NCBI GenBank assembly: GCA_017051695.1
Contig: JAFIDK010000002.1
Location: 744,001-808,000, forward strand
DNA length: 64,000 bases
From: Algoriphagus aestuarii
GTDB lineage: Bacteria; Bacteroidota; Bacteroidia; Cytophagales; Cyclobacteriaceae
Direction: 5' to 3'
The first letter of the stretch is position 1. Every line of letters starts with the position of its first letter. This document shows, piece after piece, positions 36,254 to 45,821 of the stretch. Below the pieces are notes generated by a model, which saw only the letters and a program-made list of their open reading frames with translations, ran no database searches and was not told where the DNA came from. The translations under genes were made by a program, and so were the position numbers.

Positions 36254-37150
36254 ATGCAAGAAACTATTTTATCCCTCAGCCCTTCGGATTGGGCAGATTA
36301 CGAACTTTTAGATACTGGAGGATTTGAAAAGCTTGAGCGATTCGGCCAGTTTATCTTAAGTCGGCCAGAACCTCAGGCGATTTGGGACAAATCCCTACCT
36401 GACCACGAATGGAAAAAACAGGTGCATGCACATTTTGCAAAAGAAAAAAACAACCCTGAAAAAGGTCAATGGGAGCAATTAAAAAAAATGCCCCATAACT
36501 GGAGCATTTCATATAAAAACAGTGATGGTTTATCTTTGAAGTTAAACCTTGCCCAAACCTCATTTAAGCACATTGGCTTATTTCCTGAGCAAGCAGTAAA
36601 CTGGGATTATTTATACCAAAAAATAAAAAACAGCCCGATAACTGCTCCAAAAGTCTTAAACCTTTTCGCCTACACAGGAGCCGCATCCGTAGCTGCAAGA
36701 GCAGCAGGCGCGGAAGTCACCCACCTAGATTCTGTTAAGCAGGTCGTGACTTGGTCCAGACACAACATGGAATCATCCGGCTTGGAAGGGATCAGATGGA
36801 TCGTAGATGATGCCATGAAATTCATCAAAAGAGAAGCCCGAAGAGGAAATAAATACCAAGGAATCATCTTGGATCCACCTGCCTATGGCCGTGGTCCGGA
36901 TGGTGAAAAGTGGGTTCTGGAAGAGCAAATCAACGAAATGCTTAAAGTCTGTGCAGAAATACTTGATCCAGAAAACCATTTCCTTCTGCTGAATATGTAT
37001 TCTTTGAGTTTTTCATCTTTGATAGCCACAAACCTGATCAAAACCAATTTCAAGAATGTCAGAAACGCGGAACACGGGGAACTTTACCTGAATGATTCTT
37101 TTGATAAAAAACTCCCCTTAGGAATTTTTTACCGTTTCTCCAGTTATTGA
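36254..37150 (+). CDS. SAM-dependent rRNA methyltransferase-like protein (RlmI/RlmK group)
   Basis: 298 residues. The C-terminal Rossmann domain shows VLNLFAYTGAASVAARAAGA (SAM-binding motif I, about 135-154), THLDSVKQVVTWSRHN and IILDPPAYGRGPDG (motif IV, DPPAY). The N-terminal part is shorter than in the RlmI-like homologue at 55255 and lacks a clear PUA domain. Related enzymes make 5-methylcytosine or 7-methylguanine in 23S rRNA; the exact site is not predictable. The aminotransferase starts 13 bp after its stop, so the pair may be co-transcribed. Confidence 0.83.
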   Translation: MQETILSLSPSDWADYELLDTGGFEKLERFGQFILSRPEPQAIWDKSLPDHEWKKQVHAHFAKEKNNPEKGQWEQLKKMPHNWSISYKNSDGLSLKLNLAQTSFKHIGLFPEQAVNWDYLYQKIKNSPITAPKVLNLFAYTGAASVAARAAGAEVTHLDSVKQVVTWSRHNMESSGLEGIRWIVDDAMKFIKREARRGNKYQGIILDPPAYGRGPDGEKWVLEEQINEMLKVCAEILDPENHFLLLNMYSLSFSSLIATNLIKTNFKNVRNAEHGELYLNDSFDKKLPLGIFYRFSSY

Positions 37151-37163
37151 ACCATATCCAACC

Positions 37164-38351
37164 ATGAATAATCGCCAACTATTTCTTCAACATTTAGCCC
37201 AAACCACAGATTTCCCTTTAATGATTGAAGTGGAAAAAGCAGAGGGGATTTATTTATATGGTCCTAATGGAGAAAAATATATTGATCTGATTTCTGGAAT
37301 TGGAGTAAGTAATGTGGGACACAGGCATCCAAAAGTTTTGGAGGCCATTCATTCCCAACTGGAAAAATACATGCATCTCATGGTGTATGGAGAGTTTGTC
37401 CAAAGTCCACAGACTGAATTGGCTAAGGCCATTTGCGATACACTTCCCTCCTCTTTGGATAATGTTTATTTAGTAAACAGCGGCTCTGAAGCTGTGGAAG
37501 GAGCCTTGAAACTTGCAAAAAGACATACCGGAAAACGAAAACTAATTTCCTGCGTCGATGCCTACCATGGAAGTTCGCACGGGGCCTTGAGTGTGGGTGG
37601 AAATGAAATTTTCAAAAGAGCATACAGACCTCTACTTCCTGGCATTAGCAATATTCGCTATGGAAATGAGCAGGATTTGAGCCAAATAGATCATGAAACA
37701 GCTGCTGTTATTATAGAGACAATTCAAGGTGAAGGCGGGATAAGAATTGCCACAAAGGAATATTTCAAGGCAATACGGAAGAAGTGCGATGAAACAGGGA
37801 CTTTGTTGATTTTGGATGAAATCCAATGTGGATTTGGTCGAACTGGTAGATTCTGGGCTTTTGAGCATTTTGAAATTGTTCCTGATATGATCGTTTGTGC
37901 AAAAGGAATGGGGGGAGGCATGCCTATTGGTGCATTTGTAGCCAATAAAACCATAATGGGAGCTTTCAAAAACAACCCTCTCTTAGGACACATTACCACC
38001 TTTGGCGGTCACCCGGTGTCTGCTGCAGCTAGTATTGCTACTATCAGTGTGTTGAAAAACGAATCCTTAATTGATCAGGTGGAGAAAAAAGCAAATCTTT
38101 TTAAATCCCTGCTTATTCATCCTAAAATTAAAGGGATACGAAATAAAGGACTGATGATGGCTGTTGAATTTGATTCATTTGACACGTTAAAAGTAATCAT
38201 CGATCGGGCAATCGAACTAGGTGTAATCACCGATTGGTTCCTGTTTTGCGATGATTCGATGCGGATCGCCCCTCCTCTGACGATTACTGAGGAGGAAATA
38301 AGAAATGCCTGTTCGGTCATTCTTCAGGCTGTTGAAGAAGCAATTTTGTAG
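37164..38351 (+). CDS. Class III PLP aminotransferase (ornithine/acetylornithine type)
   Basis: 395 residues. The fold-type I, class III hallmarks are present: VNSGSEAVEGALKLAKRHTG (105-124), DAYHGSSHGALS (cofactor phosphate and ring binding), LILDEIQCGFGRTGRFWA with Asp218, and the Schiff-base Lys247 in VCAKGMGGGMPIGAF. It transfers an amino group between a terminal-amino substrate and a keto acid. The exact substrate (acetylornithine, ornithine, 4-aminobutyrate or lysine) cannot be decided without other pathway genes, and none are adjacent. It is convergent with the acyltransferase gene. Confidence 0.9.
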   Translation: MNNRQLFLQHLAQTTDFPLMIEVEKAEGIYLYGPNGEKYIDLISGIGVSNVGHRHPKVLEAIHSQLEKYMHLMVYGEFVQSPQTELAKAICDTLPSSLDNVYLVNSGSEAVEGALKLAKRHTGKRKLISCVDAYHGSSHGALSVGGNEIFKRAYRPLLPGISNIRYGNEQDLSQIDHETAAVIIETIQGEGGIRIATKEYFKAIRKKCDETGTLLILDEIQCGFGRTGRFWAFEHFEIVPDMIVCAKGMGGGMPIGAFVANKTIMGAFKNNPLLGHITTFGGHPVSAAASIATISVLKNESLIDQVEKKANLFKSLLIHPKIKGIRNKGLMMAVEFDSFDTLKVIIDRAIELGVITDWFLFCDDSMRIAPPLTITEEEIRNACSVILQAVEEAIL

Positions 38352-38364
38352 AAAACAGAAAGTC

Positions 38365-38925
38365 TTACAAAATTCCTTTTTCAGGATGTTTTCCAGTGAC
38401 TGTTCTTCCGAAAACTTTCATTTCTTCGATTTGGGCATCCATGTTTCCATCTGGATAAATACAAGGACCGATGCCTGCTTCTTTCTTTTTATAATCCAAG
38501 TAACCAACCACCACCGGCACATTTGCGCCTAAAGCAATATGATAAAAACCTGATTTCCATTTTTTAACCTGTGATCTGGTCCCTTCAGGGGTTACCATGA
38601 TCACCAACTCATCACGCTCATTTAGCATAGAGATCATTGCCTCCGTATAGGTTTGTTTTCTACCGCCCGGAATCCGCTTTCTATCAATAGCAATCGCACC
38701 TAAACCAGATAGTAACCAACCTAAGGGACCCACCATCACTTCTTTTTTGATGGTAAACCTGACTGGGATGTCCATCAAGAAAAATGCTGCTCTCGCATAG
38801 AGAATATCCCAGTTGGAGGTATGTGGAATTGCAATCAAAACTGCCTTCTTTAAGCCTTCGGGCCAATTGGCATTTAGTGACCAGCCGGAAATCCAGAAAA
38901 CAAACCGGGACAACAACTTCATCAT
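38365..38925 (-). CDS. 1-acylglycerol-3-phosphate acyltransferase-like protein
   Basis: 186 residues from 38925 (MMKLLSRFVFWISG). Reading further upstream would overlap the patatin gene heavily and is rejected; starting three bases later is also possible. The HX4D catalytic box is in IPHTSNWDILYARA, followed by KKEVMVGPLGWLL and VTPEGTRSQVKKWKSGFYHIA (EGTR box). It belongs to the short PlsC-like group that acylates lysophospholipids or related lipids. The start lies 4 bp after the patatin stop, so a deacylating and an acylating enzyme are produced together. Confidence 0.87.
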   Translation of the reverse strand: MMKLLSRFVFWISGWSLNANWPEGLKKAVLIAIPHTSNWDILYARAAFFLMDIPVRFTIKKEVMVGPLGWLLSGLGAIAIDRKRIPGGRKQTYTEAMISMLNERDELVIMVTPEGTRSQVKKWKSGFYHIALGANVPVVVGYLDYKKKEAGIGPCIYPDGNMDAQIEEMKVFGRTVTGKHPEKGIL

Positions 38926-38929
38926 AATC

Positions 38930-39724
38930 TTACTTTTTCTTTTCGCTTGTTGAGAGTTCCAAAATTGCAGGATTTTCATCAATAAATTGTGATACTCGAT
39001 CGTATCCTGCCTGAAATAATTCTGGAGCTTTCTTAATATCAAATACTCCATATTTCCCTAAACCAGGTGATTCTATAAAAAAATCACATTTGGATTTCCT
39101 GCTGTAGACATTGGAATTCATGGCCATAATCACAGATCTCTCGATGAGGCTTTTCATATTTCTGATATTACTTTCTTCTGGAAGCTGGTTGCAATTCACC
39201 CCAATGACAAAATCACAAAACCCTTCCAAGGGTTCTACCGGCAAGTTATTTAATACTCCCCCATCGATGTATTGGGAATTATTGATTAGGATCGGTTCAA
39301 ACATTCCTGGTATACAGGAAGAAGCCAAAATTGCAGTAATTAATTCTCCTTCTGAAAAATAAACCACTTTTCCTTTCTTAATATCGGTTGCAGCTACAGT
39401 CAATGGAATTTTGAGTTCGCTGAACTTATCATGTTTTAAATACAAGCGAAATAAATCTCCCACAGTATGCATTTTGAGAATGCCCGTTAAAGAAATCGCA
39501 GGTCTCATAAACTTAAAATAATTGGTTTCCACAATTATTTTCAACACTTCCTCAGGCTGATAACCGTCACAATACATAGCTCCGGCAATCGCTCCAGCAG
39601 ATGTACCACTTACTTTGGTAGGGTAGATCCCGGCTTCATTCAAGCCCTTTAAGACTCCGAGATGGGAAATTCCTCTGACACCACCACCTGATAAGGCAAT
39701 GCCTATTTTAAGATCAGATTTCAT
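38930..39724 (-). CDS. Patatin-like phospholipase
   Basis: A 264-residue cytoplasmic-type patatin lipase (RssA-like) with no signal peptide. The oxyanion motif SGGGVRGISHLG (12-23), nucleophile Ser42 in GTSAG and catalytic Asp154 in YIDGGVLNNLPVEPL are intact, so it should hydrolyse acyl esters of membrane lipids. It overlaps the metallo-hydrolase gene by 11 bp and is followed by the acyltransferase, suggesting a three-gene lipid-remodelling unit. Confidence 0.9.
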   Translation of the reverse strand: MKSDLKIGIALSGGGVRGISHLGVLKGLNEAGIYPTKVSGTSAGAIAGAMYCDGYQPEEVLKIIVETNYFKFMRPAISLTGILKMHTVGDLFRLYLKHDKFSELKIPLTVAATDIKKGKVVYFSEGELITAILASSCIPGMFEPILINNSQYIDGGVLNNLPVEPLEGFCDFVIGVNCNQLPEESNIRNMKSLIERSVIMAMNSNVYSRKSKCDFFIESPGLGKYGVFDIKKAPELFQAGYDRVSQFIDENPAILELSTSEKKK

Positions 39725-40553
39725 TTAATTTAAAAGTTTGATCCAATCTAACCCCCTTTTCAGTCATTTTCACTGTACAGCATTCATTTACAGGATCATG
39801 CTCTAAAAACAAGATATAACCTTCTCTCGCAGCTTCTTCCAAAAACCTGCTTTTCTCATCCATTGTCAATAGTGGTCTGGTATCATAGCCCATGACATAA
39901 GGTATTGGAATATGACCCACTGAGGGCAATAAATCAGCTACAAATACAATGGTTTTACCTTTATACTGGATTTTTGGGAGCATTTGTTTGTCTGTATGAC
40001 CATCAACTGTGATAAAGTCAAATCCTCCGAAAAGCTGGCTTTTATTAAGGTCCAAAAAGTCCACTTGACCCAATTCTTCCATTGGAAGTATATTTTCGGA
40101 TAAGAAAGAAGCTTTTTCTCTTGAATTTGGAACAGTAGCCCATTGCCAATGGTCTTTATTGGTCCAGTAAGTAGCTCTGCGAAAAGTCATCTCGTATTGT
40201 CCATGGGAGCCATAACTCACACCTCCTCCACAATGGTCAAAGTGCAGATGAGTCAAAAAATTATCAGTTATATCGGTGGGATGAACCCCCAGTTTCATCA
40301 GATTTCCTTTCAAAGAATCCTCTCCATGTAGGTAGTAATGGGAAAAGAATTTGGCATCTTGCTTATCTCCAATCCCATTGTCAATCAAAACCACACGATT
40401 TCCCTCCACTGCCAAGAGCGAGCGCATCGCCCAGGTACAGAGATTATTCTCATCTGCCGGGTTAGTTCTCGACCAAAGCGATTTAGGAACCACGCCAAAC
40501 ATGGCTCCCCCATCCAGTTTAAAAAAACCTGTATTGACAACGTATAAATCCAT
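39714..40553 (-). CDS. MBL-fold metallo-hydrolase
   Basis: 279 residues, metallo-beta-lactamase fold. The zinc motif THLHFDHCGG (HxHxDH, 102-107) is complete, further ligands lie in TVDGHTDKQM and FVADLLPSVGH, and a C-terminal His is in LFLEHDPVNECC. It is similar to lactonase-like/ glyoxalase-II-like hydrolases such as quorum-quenching AiiA relatives, but the substrate is not predictable. It overlaps the patatin gene by 11 bp. Confidence 0.87.
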   Translation of the reverse strand: MDLYVVNTGFFKLDGGAMFGVVPKSLWSRTNPADENNLCTWAMRSLLAVEGNRVVLIDNGIGDKQDAKFFSHYYLHGEDSLKGNLMKLGVHPTDITDNFLTHLHFDHCGGGVSYGSHGQYEMTFRRATYWTNKDHWQWATVPNSREKASFLSENILPMEELGQVDFLDLNKSQLFGGFDFITVDGHTDKQMLPKIQYKGKTIVFVADLLPSVGHIPIPYVMGYDTRPLLTMDEKSRFLEEAAREGYILFLEHDPVNECCTVKMTEKGVRLDQTFKLNEI

Positions 40554-40572
40554 ATTGCTTAGAAAGAAAAAG

Positions 40573-40596
40573 CCCGGTCCTTGTAAGAAGACCGGG
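40573..40596 (-). terminator. Terminator of accA
   Basis: CCCGGTC and GACCGGG pair perfectly around a 10-base loop, with GCTTTTTCTTTC following on the minus strand, 12 bp after the accA stop. Confidence 0.85.
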
Positions 40597-40607
40597 ATTT
40601 GAAAGTT

Positions 40608-41555
40608 TTACTCAACTACTACGCCCATCGAGCAAAACTTATCGATGCGCTGTTCAATTCTTTTTTCTGGTTTGATTTTATCCAGCTCTTTCAAAGCTTT
40701 CAAAATCGTTTCTTTAAGGGTTAGAGACATTTGTTTCATGTCTTTATGTGCACCGCCCAAAGGCTCTGGAATGATGTCATCTATCAAGCCATTTCCTTTC
40801 ATATCTTTTGCGGTCAACTTCAGTGATTCAGCAGCCTGCTCTTTGTAATCCCAACTTCTCCATAAAATGGTAGAACAGTTTTCTGGGGAAATAACAGAAT
40901 ACCAAGAATTTTCCAACATCATAACGCGGTCTCCGATTGCGATGCCCAATGCACCACCTGAAGCCCCCTCACCGATGATGACACAAATCACAGGCACTTT
41001 CAGCATAAACATCTCTTTGAGGTTCCTTGCTATAGCCTCTCCTTGGCCTCTCTCTTCTGCTTCTAATCCTGGAAATGCACCTGGAGTATCAATCAATGTC
41101 ACAATCGGTTTCCCGAATTTCTCTGCCATCTTCATGAGTCGCAAAGCTTTTCTGTAACCTTCCGGATTGGCCATTCCAAAGTTTCTCATTTGGCGCTGTT
41201 TGGTATTTCTACCTTTTTGCTGACCAATGAACATCACGGATCTACCATCGATATCGCCTAAACCACCGACCATTGCTTTGTCATCAGCCACGGTTCTATC
41301 TCCGTGCAGTTCAATAAAATCGCTTGTGATTTCGTAGATATAATCCAAAGCATACGGTCTATCTGCATGTCTGGACAGCTGAACACGTTGCCAGCGGGTC
41401 AAATTTTGAAACGTTTCCTTTTTCAAAGCCAGGATTTTTTCTTCTAATGATTGAATATCTGAAGTTAAATCAATGTTTCTACCCTGGGCTAAATCCTTCA
41501 TTTCCTGAAGTTTCTGCTCTAAATCAGCTATAGGTTTCTCGAATTCTAATACCAT
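40608..41555 (-). CDS. accA: Acetyl-CoA carboxylase carboxyltransferase, alpha subunit
   Basis: Makes malonyl-CoA for fatty acid synthesis, together with AccD and the biotin subunits encoded elsewhere. The 315-residue crotonase-fold protein starts with [17 protein letters not shown]. It contains [49 protein letters not shown] and [19 protein letters not shown] (oxyanion-hole region), the standard AccA layout. It heads a minus-strand run of lipid-related genes but is cut off from them by a terminator. Confidence 0.97.
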   Translation of the reverse strand: MVLEFEKPIADLEQKLQEMKDLAQGRNIDLTSDIQSLEEKILALKKETFQNLTRWQRVQLSRHADRPYALDYIYEITSDFIELHGDRTVADDKAMVGGLGDIDGRSVMFIGQQKGRNTKQRQMRNFGMANPEGYRKALRLMKMAEKFGKPIVTLIDTPGAFPGLEAEERGQGEAIARNLKEMFMLKVPVICVIIGEGASGGALGIAIGDRVMMLENSWYSVISPENCSTILWRSWDYKEQAAESLKLTAKDMKGNGLIDDIIPEPLGGAHKDMKQMSLTLKETILKALKELDKIKPEKRIEQRIDKFCSMGVVVE

Positions 41556-41871
41556 TCTGGTGATTTTTTGGAAGGTTAAAGATAAGCAATATACCCCTGA
41601 GAAATAAAATTTTTACCGATTCACTTTCAAAGCCCTTGATTTTCAAGAACAATTATATTCTGAATAAGCCAATAAAAAACGTCTTTCTTCCAATTAAATT
41701 CTATTAAACTTCCATCATTGGGAAATTGAAAGGACGATTTTGAAATTGAATTTCAAAGAAGCAACGCATTCAAATGTGCGATTCCTATGGATTGAGGTCT
41801 AAACTATGTAAAATTTATCTGCTTGAATCAGAAGTCGATACAATTTTACTTGTCATTTTTTTAATTCACCT
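41556..41871. other. Gene-free intergenic stretch upstream of the tRNA-Asp promoter
   Basis: AT-rich and without a convincing reading frame. Its right end borders the promoter at 41872-41902, and its left end is the upstream region of accA, where no clear -7 box is seen. Confidence 0.5.
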
Positions 41872-41902
41872 TTTGCATTAATGATTCAAAAACCTACCTT
41901 TG
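41872..41902 (+). promoter_or_regulatory. Promoter of the tRNA-Asp pair
   Basis: TTTG at 41872-41875 and TACCTTTG at 41895-41902 are separated by exactly 19 bp. This is a full match to the Bacteroidota sigma-70 consensus (TTTG-N19-TANNTTTG). Transcription would start near 41909, about 55 bp before the first tRNA. Confidence 0.75.
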
Positions 41903-41962
41903 CATCACTCAAAAACGAGGGGAAGTAAATAAGATACTTCAAATCCTTAATTTTGTTGAAAC

Positions 41963-42036
41963 GGAGTGGTAGTTCAGCTGGTTAGAATGCCTGCCTGTCA
42001 CGCAGGAGGTCGCGGGTTCGAGTCCCGTCCATTCCG
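41963..42036 (+). tRNA. tRNA-Asp (anticodon GTC), copy 1
   Basis: Acceptor GGAGTGG/CCATTCC with one G-U, anticodon stem CTGCC/GGCAG-type arm with loop CTGTCAC (GTC), T loop TTCGAGT with GCGGG/CCCGT stem, discriminator G. CCA is not encoded. Identical to the copy 119 bp downstream. Confidence 0.96.
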
Positions 42037-42081
42037 CTTAATTTTGATGAAAAGTCATCAAAAAAACATCTCATAAAATAT

Positions 42082-42155
42082 TGGAGTGGTAGTTCAGCTG
42101 GTTAGAATGCCTGCCTGTCACGCAGGAGGTCGCGGGTTCGAGTCCCGTCCATTCC
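42082..42155 (+). tRNA. tRNA-Asp (anticodon GTC), copy 2
   Basis: Base-for-base identical to the tRNA at 41963-42036, including the CTTA after the discriminator. The 45-bp spacer is unrelated. Both are probably transcribed together from 41872 and end at the hairpin at 42159. Confidence 0.96.
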
Positions 42156-42158
42156 GCT

Positions 42159-42189
42159 TAAAAGCTTCGAAGAAATTCGAGGCTTTTTT
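42159..42189 (+). terminator. Terminator of the tRNA-Asp pair
   Basis: AAGCTTCGAA-GAAA-TTCGAGGCTT hairpin (one G-U) followed by seven T. Confidence 0.85.
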
Positions 42190-42299
42190 TGTTTCTAGCC
42201 CACAGAAATCCATTCCGCAATTTGTTATGGAAAAAACCTGTTCTTTTTCGTCCTTTTGTACTTCGACCTATCCAAAATCATTTAATAACACTTTGGTAC

Positions 42300-44603
42300 A
42301 TGAGAATTCGGGCATTTTTATTTTTATTTATTTTCCTCATCAATTGCATCTCTTTTGCTCAGAAAAAAGCAGAGCCCGTTGATCTGGTTTATCCTTACCT
42401 AGATAGCAGTAATTCCAGGTGGTTCTTTTTCAACTCAGCTTCCAGACCGTTTGGAATGGTCAATCTGAGTCCAGACACTGACATCAACGGCGCTTGGGGA
42501 AGTGGTTATAGATATGAAAGTGATTCTATAAAAGGATTTAGCCACATACATGCCTGGCAGCTTTCCGGGCTTTCAGTCTTACCGCTTCAAGACTTCGACC
42601 TGAGCAAATCCAAAGATTTTGCTTCCCCTTTTAGTCACTCAAAAGAAACAGTCAAACCTGGCTATCATCAGGTATTTTTAGACCGATATCAGATTAATGC
42701 AGAATTAACCTCCACGCTAAGAACAGGCTTTCATAGGTACCATTTCGAAGAAAAAGGTAAGCAACAAGTATTAATCCGACTAGGTGGCATGCTCGGTCCA
42801 TCTCTGATCACGGATGGAGCCATTTCCCAAAAATCCTCAACACTATTTGATGGCCACATCTTAAATGGGTCCACTTCCAGAAGACCTTATGAAACTCCTG
42901 TGTTTTTTGCGATACGGTTTAACCGCCCTGTTGAAGGTATGGAAGGCTGGAATGGTTCTGCACTGACCTCTAAGCTTGAAGACATCTCAGGTTCGGATTC
43001 GGGTGTGATACTTTCTTTTGACCAAAGTTCAGACGAACTCCAAATGCAGGTAGGAATTTCCTATGTCAGCGCTGATCAGGCTTTATTAAACCTGGAAACT
43101 GAATTAAATCATTGGGATTTTGAACAAGTGATGGAGGATTCATTTAAAGAATGGAATGAGTATTTAAGTAGGATACAGATTTCTGGAAGTACCGAAAAAG
43201 CACACAGACGGTTTTACACAGACCTTTGGCATGCCCTACAAGGAAGAAGAACGATCAGCGATGTCAATGGAAAATATGCGGACATGACTTCTGGCAATCA
43301 TTTGATCAAACAAATTCCATTGGATGATTCCGGAAACCCAAAGTTCCGACATTTTAATTCAGATTCATTCTGGGGAGCACAATGGACGATCAATACTTTA
43401 TGGCATTTGGTTTATCCTGAAATCACCGAGGAATTCGTGAATTCCATGCTTCAATATTATCAGGATGGTGGACTTATTCCAAGAGGACCTTCCGGAGGAA
43501 ACTACACCTATGTGATGACCGGGGCCTCTAGCACTCCTTTTATTGTCAGTGCCTACCAAAAAGGAATCCGAGGGTTCAATGTACAATTGGCTTATGAAGG
43601 TTTGTTAAAAAACCACCGCCCGGGAGGCATCATGGAAAAAGCCGGATACGAGCATAAAACCAATTTGGGAGGCGGGTTTCAATATTATCTGAAAAACGGC
43701 TTTGTTCCCTGGCCAATTCCAGAAGGCCGGTTTGGAGCGCATCAGGACGGACCTAGCCTCACTATGGAATATGCCTATCAAGATTGGACTTTAGCTCAAC
43801 TTGCAAAGGCACTAGGAGATCAGTCCGCCTATTCTGAAATGATGGAGCGTTCCACTTACTATAAAAACACATTTGATTCGGAATCGGGCTGGATGCGACC
43901 TAGAAATGTCAATGGGGAATGGAAAAATCCTTTTGACCCTTATGAATACGATGCTGGTTTTAACGAAGCCAATGGCAGTCAGGCTACTTGGTTTGTTCCT
44001 CATGATCTAGACGGATTGGCTGATTTGATGGGAGGAAAAGAAAAGGCTGTGGATCGACTCAATCAATCTTTTGAGGTAGCTGAAAAGCAAGGTTTCACAT
44101 CTGGAACTTCCCATTCTCAAGAAACCCATCCAGAATACCGACGGATTCCGATTAATTATGGCAATCAGCCTTCTATTCAGACTGCATTTATTTTCCAAAA
44201 ATTAGGAAGAGCGGATTTAAGTCATTTTTGGAGTCGAGCGATTGTTCAAAAAGTTTATTCAGAATTGAACCCCAATTCTGGATATAACGGAGACGAAGAT
44301 CAAGGATTAATGGGAAGCTTAGCAGTATTGATGAAAATCGGGCTATTCCAAATGAATGGCGGCACAGAAGCGAATCCTTCTTACCAAATCGGAAGCCCTA
44401 TCTTTGATGAAATCAAAATCCAACTAAACCCCGGTTACTATCCAGGTGGTAGCTTTGTGATCAAAGCATTGAACAATGGTGATGATAAAGTCTTTGTTAA
44501 AACAGCCACTTTCAATCAAAAAACCTTGGATGAATTTGATTTACAACATGATCAAATCATCCAAGGTGGAGAACTGGTTTTAGAAATGACTAACCAGCAT
44601 TAA
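42300..44603 (+). CDS. Alpha-mannosidase, glycoside hydrolase family 92
   Basis: 767 residues from the ATG at 42300 (MRIRAFLFLFIFLINCISFAQ signal peptide); an upstream extension to 42189 overlaps the terminator and is rejected. GH92 features: PYLDSSNSRWFFFNSASRP, FGMVNLSPDTD, GSGYRYESDSIKGFSHIHAW near the N-terminus; DLWHALQGRRTISDVNGKY; SDSFWGAQWTINTLWHLVYPE; PYEYDAGFNEANGSQATWFVP; and NSGYNGDEDQGLMGSLAVL, which carries the acidic catalytic residues. The family is calcium-dependent and inverting, trimming alpha-mannose from glycoproteins or mannans in the periplasm or outside. No SusC/D pair is adjacent; galE is convergent. Confidence 0.93.
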   Translation: MRIRAFLFLFIFLINCISFAQKKAEPVDLVYPYLDSSNSRWFFFNSASRPFGMVNLSPDTDINGAWGSGYRYESDSIKGFSHIHAWQLSGLSVLPLQDFDLSKSKDFASPFSHSKETVKPGYHQVFLDRYQINAELTSTLRTGFHRYHFEEKGKQQVLIRLGGMLGPSLITDGAISQKSSTLFDGHILNGSTSRRPYETPVFFAIRFNRPVEGMEGWNGSALTSKLEDISGSDSGVILSFDQSSDELQMQVGISYVSADQALLNLETELNHWDFEQVMEDSFKEWNEYLSRIQISGSTEKAHRRFYTDLWHALQGRRTISDVNGKYADMTSGNHLIKQIPLDDSGNPKFRHFNSDSFWGAQWTINTLWHLVYPEITEEFVNSMLQYYQDGGLIPRGPSGGNYTYVMTGASSTPFIVSAYQKGIRGFNVQLAYEGLLKNHRPGGIMEKAGYEHKTNLGGGFQYYLKNGFVPWPIPEGRFGAHQDGPSLTMEYAYQDWTLAQLAKALGDQSAYSEMMERSTYYKNTFDSESGWMRPRNVNGEWKNPFDPYEYDAGFNEANGSQATWFVPHDLDGLADLMGGKEKAVDRLNQSFEVAEKQGFTSGTSHSQETHPEYRRIPINYGNQPSIQTAFIFQKLGRADLSHFWSRAIVQKVYSELNPNSGYNGDEDQGLMGSLAVLMKIGLFQMNGGTEANPSYQIGSPIFDEIKIQLNPGYYPGGSFVIKALNNGDDKVFVKTATFNQKTLDEFDLQHDQIIQGGELVLEMTNQH

Positions 44604-44616
44604 TACAGAACTTTGA

Positions 44617-45630
44617 TTAGTTGGCAAGAGATTTCTGCCAATTCCAGGAATCTCTCATTGAATCTTCCAGGGTGTATTTTGGATACCATCCCAGCACTTC
44701 GTTGATCTTTTTGGTATCAGCCCAAATCTTCACTACATCCCCTGCCCTTCTTGGACCTATCTCATAATTTAGCTTTAGATCATTTACTTTTTCAAACGTT
44801 TCAATGATTTCCAAAACGGTATTTCCATTTCCAGTACCCACATTAAACACATCATAAAAAGGATCGCTTTGCTGATTTAAGAAAGAGAGAGCCTTCACAT
44901 GTGCATCTGCCAAATCCATCACATGGATAAAATCCCTGACGCAGCTTCCATCTAGGGTATCATAATCGTTTCCAAAAACAGTAATCTTCTCACGTATTCC
45001 TGCTGCTGTTTGAGTTACAAAGGGAACCAAATTATTTGGAGTTCCATTTGGCAATTCACCAATCTTGGCACTAGGATGCGCACCCACTGGATTAAAGTAC
45101 CTCAAGGAAACTACTTTGACTTTTGCTTTGCTTTTCACAAAATCCATTAATATGTCCTCACAGATTTTCTTGGTATTACCATAGGGACTTTCAGCGTCTT
45201 TTCTCGGAGTTCCTTCCGTAACAGGAAGCTTGTCTGGTTGACCATAGACGGTACAGGAAGAAGAGAATACAATGTTTTTGATGCTTTTCTTCTGCATGAA
45301 ATCCAACAAAACAGTCAGCGAACCTACATTGTTCTGGTAATATTTAAGAGGTAAAACCGTGCTTTCTCCAACCGCTTTAAACGCTGCAAAATGGATTACC
45401 CCATCTAATGGATATTGGGCATGTATTTGCTCCAATACGGAAGAGTCATTACAATCTCCCTCATAACAAATCAGTTTTCTTCCGATAATTTCGGAAACAC
45501 GATCGATCACATTTGGGTCAGAATTAGAAAAATCATCCAAAACTATGGGCTGAAAACCTGCCTTTACTAGCTCTACAGCGGTATGTGAGCCGATATATCC
45601 TGCCCCTCCAGTGATTAAAATATTTTTCAT
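44617..45630 (-). CDS. galE: UDP-glucose 4-epimerase
   Basis: A 337-residue extended SDR interconverting UDP-glucose and UDP-galactose. NAD motif TGGAGYIGSHTAVELVKAG (7-25), VIHFAAFKAVGES, catalytic FSSSCTVYGQP (Ser124/125) and SPYGNTKKICED (Tyr150, Lys154), RYFNPVGAHPSAKIGE and the VRDFIHVMDLADAHVKAL block identify GalE clearly. The stop lies 14 bp from that of the convergent GH92 gene. The gap to the next gene upstream (45631-45821) shows nothing recognisable. Confidence 0.96.
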   Translation of the reverse strand: MKNILITGGAGYIGSHTAVELVKAGFQPIVLDDFSNSDPNVIDRVSEIIGRKLICYEGDCNDSSVLEQIHAQYPLDGVIHFAAFKAVGESTVLPLKYYQNNVGSLTVLLDFMQKKSIKNIVFSSSCTVYGQPDKLPVTEGTPRKDAESPYGNTKKICEDILMDFVKSKAKVKVVSLRYFNPVGAHPSAKIGELPNGTPNNLVPFVTQTAAGIREKITVFGNDYDTLDGSCVRDFIHVMDLADAHVKALSFLNQQSDPFYDVFNVGTGNGNTVLEIIETFEKVNDLKLNYEIGPRRAGDVVKIWADTKKINEVLGWYPKYTLEDSMRDSWNWQKSLAN

Positions 45631-45821
45631 GTACTTGTGAGTTGAATTTGGAGATGGAAGCTCCCAATGTTCGTGCTGAAACTATTGGAAACAAATTTTC
45701 TCCATTTTAAATAGTTATTCCTTTGAACAACGAAATTTTACATACCTGATTTCGTCTCATCAAAAATTCAAGGAGGTAAAACTATCCAAAACTGTGGAAT
45801 TTGACCAATAAAAATAAAAAA

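Noticed and set aside
38926-39051. 42-residue N-terminal extension of the acyltransferase gene at 38365
   Set aside because: It lies wholly within the patatin gene in another frame; the start at 38925 fits the family and the 4-bp gap.
42086-42382. Plus-strand reading frame running through the second tRNA-Asp
   Set aside because: It is an artefact of the tRNA sequence and the GH92 5' region; the tRNA explains the conserved bases.
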